29,541 nucleotides of DNA from Acidobacteriota bacterium. GTDB taxonomy: Bacteria; Acidobacteriota; Vicinamibacteria; Vicinamibacterales; UBA823. The translations under genes were made by a program, and so were the position numbers. Under the pieces are notes generated by a model. It was not told where the DNA came from and ran no database searches. It saw only the letters and a list, made by a program, of their open reading frames with translations. Positions 26,121 to 29,541 of this stretch are shown in pieces. How positions within the stretch are numbered: the stretch's first letter is position 1; every line of letters starts with the position of its first letter. Location of the stretch: contig PBHT01000047.1 in NCBI GenBank assembly GCA_002720285.1, positions 1-29,541 of the forward strand, given 5' to 3'.

Positions 26121-27116
26121 TCATGGATACTCAACAAGGTCCAACGGTTCAAGTGGTGTCGGTGTAAAGCAGAGGATTAGTATGAGAAAGGCTACGAACG
26201 CGATGGCAACTCTTTTCTGATCGAGCGGTAGGTCTTCGTCAAGTGTAGGAGGATGGCGAGGTCCGAAGGCAATCAGCATCACAGTAAGCAAAACGGTCCA
26301 GACGACCCAACTCCTAGACCAGAAGGTCAGTAGGACGGTGATGCAGAGCGTGCTCAATGTGATGAGCGTAGAGCGCTTTCCGAATACCGCGTAAGTAAGG
26401 TGGCCACCATCCAATTGACCGATCGGAAAGAGGTTGAGAGCAGTCGCGAGTAATCCGAACCATGCGGCGAAGGCCATCGGGTGGAGATTTACGGAGTAAC
26501 CCTCTGGCACGGTGCCGAAAATTAACCATGAGGTGAATTGGAACAGAAGTGGTTCGCCCAAGGAAAGGCCAGAGAAGTCGCGGGGTAAGGGTGTCAGTCG
26601 GGAGAGACTCAGGCCAGCGACCAATGTGGGCACGGCCACGACAAAACCAGCTAACGGTCCTGCGACACCAATGTCGAAGAGGATTGGCTTGGTTTTGATT
26701 GGTCCTCGAATTCGTATGAACGCGCCGAGGGTGCCAGTAAGAAAAATCGGTGCCGGGATAAAGTAGGGTAACGTTGCGCTGACGCCGTAGTGTCGGCAGG
26801 TCAGGTAATGACCAAATTCGTGGGCGCCTAGAATTGAGAGAATCGTCATACTGTACCAGAGTCCCTGAGGATGCAGTAGGGACTCCGGGTCTATGTCCCG
26901 GACCCCAAAATCTGAGATGAAAGCTTGGTAATGACAACCCCCGACTAGAGTGGTCGTAGCAAATGTGGCGAGAAATAGGAGTAGATGGAGATAGGGGCGA
27001 GGTCGACGTCCCTGAACTAGTTCGACAGTAGTGCTATCGCCCGACTGTCCTGTTTCTCGGTCTGAATTGGTAGAGGTGTCTAGTGGAGGCGGAAAATCAT
27101 CCCGAGGGGAGGTCAA
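26121..27116 (-). CDS. M50 family site-2-type membrane metalloprotease
   Basis: Intramembrane zinc protease. The zinc site is His99-Glu100-x2-His103 (GAHEFGHYL), with the third ligand Asp236 in FPIGQLDGGHL. The first 40 residues are polar and probably cytoplasmic. At least six hydrophobic segments follow. There is no PDZ domain and no CBS domain, so this is unlike RseP; the layout resembles the EGY1/plant-type and cyanobacterial members with a short N-terminal extension. The substrate is unknown. ATG at 27116 overlaps the HU stop by four bases, so the protease is translated with the HU gene from one transcript. No anti-sigma factor or other partner is adjacent. Confidence 0.87.
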   Translation of the reverse strand: MTSPRDDFPPPLDTSTNSDRETGQSGDSTTVELVQGRRPRPYLHLLLFLATFATTTLVGGCHYQAFISDFGVRDIDPESLLHPQGLWYSMTILSILGAHEFGHYLTCRHYGVSATLPYFIPAPIFLTGTLGAFIRIRGPIKTKPILFDIGVAGPLAGFVVAVPTLVAGLSLSRLTPLPRDFSGLSLGEPLLFQFTSWLIFGTVPEGYSVNLHPMAFAAWFGLLATALNLFPIGQLDGGHLTYAVFGKRSTLITLSTLCITVLLTFWSRSWVVWTVLLTVMLIAFGPRHPPTLDEDLPLDQKRVAIAFVAFLILILCFTPTPLEPLDLVEYP

Positions 27117-27406
27117 GACGTGGTTGCCGGCGGTAAGACGCCGATGTTCTGTAAGTCCTTGCCTGGCTTGAATCGGATGGTTCGGCCAGGGGGAATTCGA
27201 ACTTCCTTACCCGTGCGAGGGTTTCTTCCGATACCGCGCTTACGAGGCTTCACTTGGAAGACCCCGAAGCCGCGGAGTTCGATTCTTTCCCCTCTGCGCA
27301 TCGATTTGCGCATTGCTTCGAACACGGCGTCAACTGCAACTTCGGCCTTTACCTTGGTGATTCCTGCAGTCGCCGAAACTTTGTTCACGATGTCTACTTT
27401 AATCAT
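27113..27406 (-). CDS. hup: HU/IHF family nucleoid DNA-binding protein
   Basis: Small basic dimeric DNA-bending protein of 97 residues. The helical N-terminal half is followed by the beta arm with the signature GFGVFQVKPRKRGIGRNPRTG; Arg61-Asn62-Pro63 is the intercalating tip. A short extra tail follows FKPGKDL. It could serve as HU or IHF-like, since sequence does not separate the two safely here. ATG at 27406 has GGTGAG ten bases upstream, and a near-consensus promoter gives a leader of about 20-25 bases. The M50 protease gene overlaps its stop. The next gene, der, is divergent. Confidence 0.93.
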   Translation of the reverse strand: MIKVDIVNKVSATAGITKVKAEVAVDAVFEAMRKSMRRGERIELRGFGVFQVKPRKRGIGRNPRTGKEVRIPPGRTIRFKPGKDLQNIGVLPPATTS

Positions 27407-27435
27407 GACTTATGAACTCACCACAGTGTGTAACT

Positions 27436-27464
27436 ATCATAAATATGGTGACTTACGCTGTCAA
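27436..27464 (-). promoter_or_regulatory. Near-consensus sigma70-type promoter for the HU-M50 operon
   Basis: On the - strand, TTGACA (27459-27464) is followed by 17 bases and TATGAT (27436-27441). The -35 matches all six consensus bases and the -10 five of six. The -10 lies about 30 bases upstream of the HU ATG, so the leader is short. It is the best promoter match found in the window, in keeping with the abundant expression usual for HU. Confidence 0.75.
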
Positions 27465-27503
27465 GTGAAGACCTAACTGTTCCTGATTGTAACCACTATT
27501 GCC

Positions 27504-28880
27504 ATGACAACTAAGCGGAGGGGAGGTCTTCCATCAGTCGTGATCGCTGGCCGACCGAATGTTGGTAAATCTACTCTTTTTAACCGGATTACAAGGTCGC
27601 GAAAGGCGATCGTGACAATAACGCCAGGAACGACCAGAGACTTAGTGGCCGAGGATGCAGAATGGCGTGGGGTCAGCTTTCGCCTTGTTGATTCTGGTGG
27701 GATGTTCGGAGCGAGTGATGATCCGTTAGAGCTCAAAGTGCTCGAGCGGGGGCAGCTTGGGATTGATTCTGCCGATGTGATTGTCTTTGTCGTGGACGCA
27801 CGGGAGGGGTTGGTGCCGCCTGACCAAGCAGTAGCCGATTTAGTGCGAAAGGTCGGAGTTCCAGTGGTTTTGGCGGTTAACAAGCTCGATGTTCGTCGTG
27901 CACGGCACCGGAGTCTTGAGTTTTTTAAATTAGGTTTCGATCTGGTCATGGAAGTGTCCGCAGAGCACGGAACCGGAACTGGCGATCTTCTGGATGTAAT
28001 AGTCCGATTGCTTCAGGACAAACATCCGTCTGGGAGCTCTATTAGTAGCTTAGGAGGTAAAACAACGGATGACCCAAAGGAGACTGCAGTGGCGATTGTC
28101 GGTCGACCGAATGTTGGAAAATCCTCACTGGTGAATCGATTGTTACGTGAGGAGCGGGTTATGGTCAGCGATCGCCCGGGTACGACTCGTGACGCTGTAG
28201 ATGAATTGTTGGTCTGGCGTGGCCGTCATTTTCGTATCGTGGATACCGCCGGCATTCGGCGACCAGGTCGGGTCGCAAAGGGCGGCAAGATTGAGTCGGT
28301 GAGTGTAGTTGTGTCCAAACGAGCTATTGAACGGGCAGATGTTGCGGTGCTTCTTGTTGATGCAAAAGAAGGGGTTACCGACCAAGACGCTGCAATTATC
28401 GGGGCAGCTGATAAAGCTGGATGTGGTGTCATCGTTGCTGTGAATAAGTGGGACCTTATGAAAGGGATTAGTGAAGAGGGCGTGCGTGAGTTCGATGAGC
28501 TAGCTAAACGTCAGATGAAGTTTATGGATCACGCCCCCTTTTTACATATTTCGGCGCTAACGGGTGAGCGTGTGCCGAGACTGCTTGAAGCCGTTAATAA
28601 AGTATCCGAGACTAGGCAACGTCGCATTCCAACAGGTGAACTTAACAGATTCTTTCAGGAAGTGACTGCGACCCATCCTCCGGTGAGTCCTGACCGGAGA
28701 GAGGTTCGGATCCTCTATTCGGTTCAATCGGCCGTGGCTCCACCGACCTTTGTTTGTTTCACGAATGTTGCTACCAGATTTCATTTTTCTTATGATCGCT
28801 TTCTTATAAATAGACTCCGGGATGCCTTCGGTTACGAGGGTTCACCGATTCGTTTGCATGTGAGGCGGCGCCAAAAGTAG
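27504..28880 (+). CDS. der: Ribosome biogenesis GTPase Der (EngA), two GTPase domains
   Basis: Essential GTPase for maturation of the 50S subunit. The first G domain has GRPNVGKST (16-24), PGTTRD, DSGG (G3) and NKLD. The second has GRPNVGKSS (200-208), PGTTRDAVD, DTAG and NKWD. A C-terminal KH-like domain with the ending IRLHVRRRQK-type basic stretch follows. The length of 458 is standard for the family. G3 of the first domain reads DSGG where DTGG is usual; it still fits DxxG. ATG at 27504 starts seven residues before the first beta strand. The HU gene diverges from it across 97 bases; a promoter for der was not located. Confidence 0.96.
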   Translation: MTTKRRGGLPSVVIAGRPNVGKSTLFNRITRSRKAIVTITPGTTRDLVAEDAEWRGVSFRLVDSGGMFGASDDPLELKVLERGQLGIDSADVIVFVVDAREGLVPPDQAVADLVRKVGVPVVLAVNKLDVRRARHRSLEFFKLGFDLVMEVSAEHGTGTGDLLDVIVRLLQDKHPSGSSISSLGGKTTDDPKETAVAIVGRPNVGKSSLVNRLLREERVMVSDRPGTTRDAVDELLVWRGRHFRIVDTAGIRRPGRVAKGGKIESVSVVVSKRAIERADVAVLLVDAKEGVTDQDAAIIGAADKAGCGVIVAVNKWDLMKGISEEGVREFDELAKRQMKFMDHAPFLHISALTGERVPRLLEAVNKVSETRQRRIPTGELNRFFQEVTATHPPVSPDRREVRILYSVQSAVAPPTFVCFTNVATRFHFSYDRFLINRLRDAFGYEGSPIRLHVRRRQK

Positions 28881-28920
28881 CGTAGGTCTGCATGCTATAC
28901 TGACCTCTGAGGCTTCGACA

Positions 28921-29400
28921 GTGGACGGTAGTAAATCAATCAGAATTCCCAGACGCTCTTCTTTTAGGTCTTCAGAGGTATGTCAAATCGCTGAAATTAA
29001 ACCCTATGTCTTACGATCGTGGGAGCAAGAATTTAGCGACCTCGGTAAGGCTAAAGGAAATGGGCCACGCGTCTATCGCCGTTCCGATGTTGAACGAGTC
29101 CTTCGTATAAAGCAGTTAACTTTTCATGAAGGTCTGACCCTAGCAGGCGCGAGACGGCGTTTAGAGGAAGAGCAGGGTCTTCTAAATGAAGGTGAAGAGA
29201 ATGGTGCGGTGTCTGTTAAAGCTGCTTCTGCATTACACAAGAAGTTGACCGAGATAGAGACAGGCCTTCGCGGCATTCTTGAGATGCTTGATAAGGATGT
29301 AAGCAGTCCGGGGCGATCGAAGCCCACGAAGCGAAGCCGTCAAAAGACAACGAGTCATCGGAAGACTAAGGCGGTCAAGCGAAAACGGACTCGGCGCTGA
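28921..29400 (+). CDS. MerR-family transcriptional regulator with basic C-terminal tail
   Basis: Winged-helix DNA-binding protein of 159 residues. The MerR domain covers about 14-82, with SSEVCQIAEIKPYVLRSWEQEF and YRRSDVERVLRIKQLTFHEG, followed by AGARRRLEEEQG. This resembles the single-domain MerR proteins common in Acidobacteriota and Myxococcota, without a typical effector domain. A helix around 100-125 may dimerise. The last 35 residues are almost all Lys, Arg, Ser and Thr, like a histone H1 tail, and would bind DNA or RNA nonspecifically. GTG at 28921 is supported by GAGG at 28909-28912 with eight bases of spacing. A TATACT at 28896-28901 may be a -10 but has no -35. The tRNA-Pro gene follows after 26 bases. 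Regulated genes are unknown. Confidence 0.85.
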   Translation: MDGSKSIRIPRRSSFRSSEVCQIAEIKPYVLRSWEQEFSDLGKAKGNGPRVYRRSDVERVLRIKQLTFHEGLTLAGARRRLEEEQGLLNEGEENGAVSVKAASALHKKLTEIETGLRGILEMLDKDVSSPGRSKPTKRSRQKTTSHRKTKAVKRKRTRR

Positions 29401-29426
29401 AACTGTCGAAGTTGTGGTTCCAATAA

Positions 29427-29503
29427 CGGGATGTGGCGCAGTTTGGTAGCGCACCTGACTGGGGGTCAGGGGGTCGCTGGTTCAAATCCAGTCATCCCGA
29501 CCA
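29427..29503 (+). tRNA. tRNA-Pro (anticodon GGG), CCA encoded
   Basis: The 77-base cloverleaf is complete. The acceptor stem CGGGATG pairs with CATCCCG, followed by the discriminator A and CCA encoded in the genome. The D arm GCGC-AGTTTGGTA-GCGC is present. The anticodon stem CCTGA/TCAGG encloses the loop CTGGGGG, with the anticodon GGG at 29461-29463 reading CCC and CCU proline codons. The T arm CTGG-TTCAAAT-CCAG closes correctly. The gene is 26 bases after the MerR-like gene. No hairpin plus T-run terminator is clear in the last 38 bases of the window. Confidence 0.97.
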
Positions 29504-29541
29504 TTTTCCTCAATGTTTTGACCCATTTTTGATTTAACTGA

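Noticed and set aside
26314..26937. 207-residue open frame on the - strand inside the M50 protease gene
   Set aside because: It is another frame of the same strand, rich in Arg/Pro/His/Trp with no family motif, while the overlapping frame has HExxH and LDGGH.
1..29541. CRISPR arrays, insertion sequences, phage, toxin-antitoxin or defence genes
   Set aside because: I found no repeat-spacer pattern, transposase or integrase motif, and every long gene belongs to a recognisable metabolic, envelope or information-processing family. The tRNA gene at 29427 has no direct repeat of its 3' end elsewhere that I could see, so no integrated element is supported.

Overview
The window looks like a chromosomal segment of an Acidobacteriota-type bacterium, most likely near Vicinamibacteria. 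This is inferred from gene content and order: a TPR lipoprotein with an S-layer-homology-like tail, a yicC-gmk-coaBC-udg-priA run, and an HU-M50 protease pair next to der. Base composition is about half G+C. GTG and TTG starts are frequent, and strong Shine-Dalgarno sequences are present at only some genes. There are no insertion sequences, CRISPR arrays, phage genes or rRNA genes. No stretch without a gene exceeds about 170 bases.

Layout. (1) Positions 1-8174, + strand, metabolic and housekeeping genes: a SAM hydrolase cut by the window edge, an acyl-CoA dehydrogenase, class II fructose-1,6-bisphosphatase (glpX), an MFS exporter, a TsaC/Sua5 tRNA-modification enzyme, the GTPase HflX, a TPR/SLH-like lipoprotein and PgsA. 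(2) Positions 8208-16081, - strand, one surface-glycan operon read right to left: three glycosyltransferases (GT4, GT4, GT2), two more GT4 enzymes, a polyprenyl-phosphate glycosyl-1-phosphate transferase, and a UDP-xylose synthase. (3) Positions 16228-26086, + strand, divergent from the glycan operon: ugd, galE and an MsbA/PglK-like ABC exporter, joined by overlapping stop/start codons to yicC, then gmk, coaBC, a type 4 uracil-DNA glycosylase and priA. (4) Positions 26121-27406, - strand: HU, with a near-consensus promoter, followed by a four-base overlap with an M50 site-2-type protease. (5) Positions 27504-29503, + strand: der, a MerR-type regulator with a very basic tail, and tRNA-Pro(GGG).

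How the genes work together. Ugd makes UDP-glucuronate, the UXS-type enzyme decarboxylates it to UDP-xylose, and GalE supplies UDP-galactose. The membrane transferase would load the first sugar phosphate on undecaprenyl phosphate, and five glycosyltransferases would extend it. The locus has no recognisable Wzx flippase, Wzy polymerase or Wza/Wzc export machinery. The adjacent ABC exporter is therefore the obvious candidate for moving the lipid-linked glycan across the membrane. This is the most interesting hypothesis in the window. I see no clear evidence for an entirely new system; most of the rest is conserved core genome.
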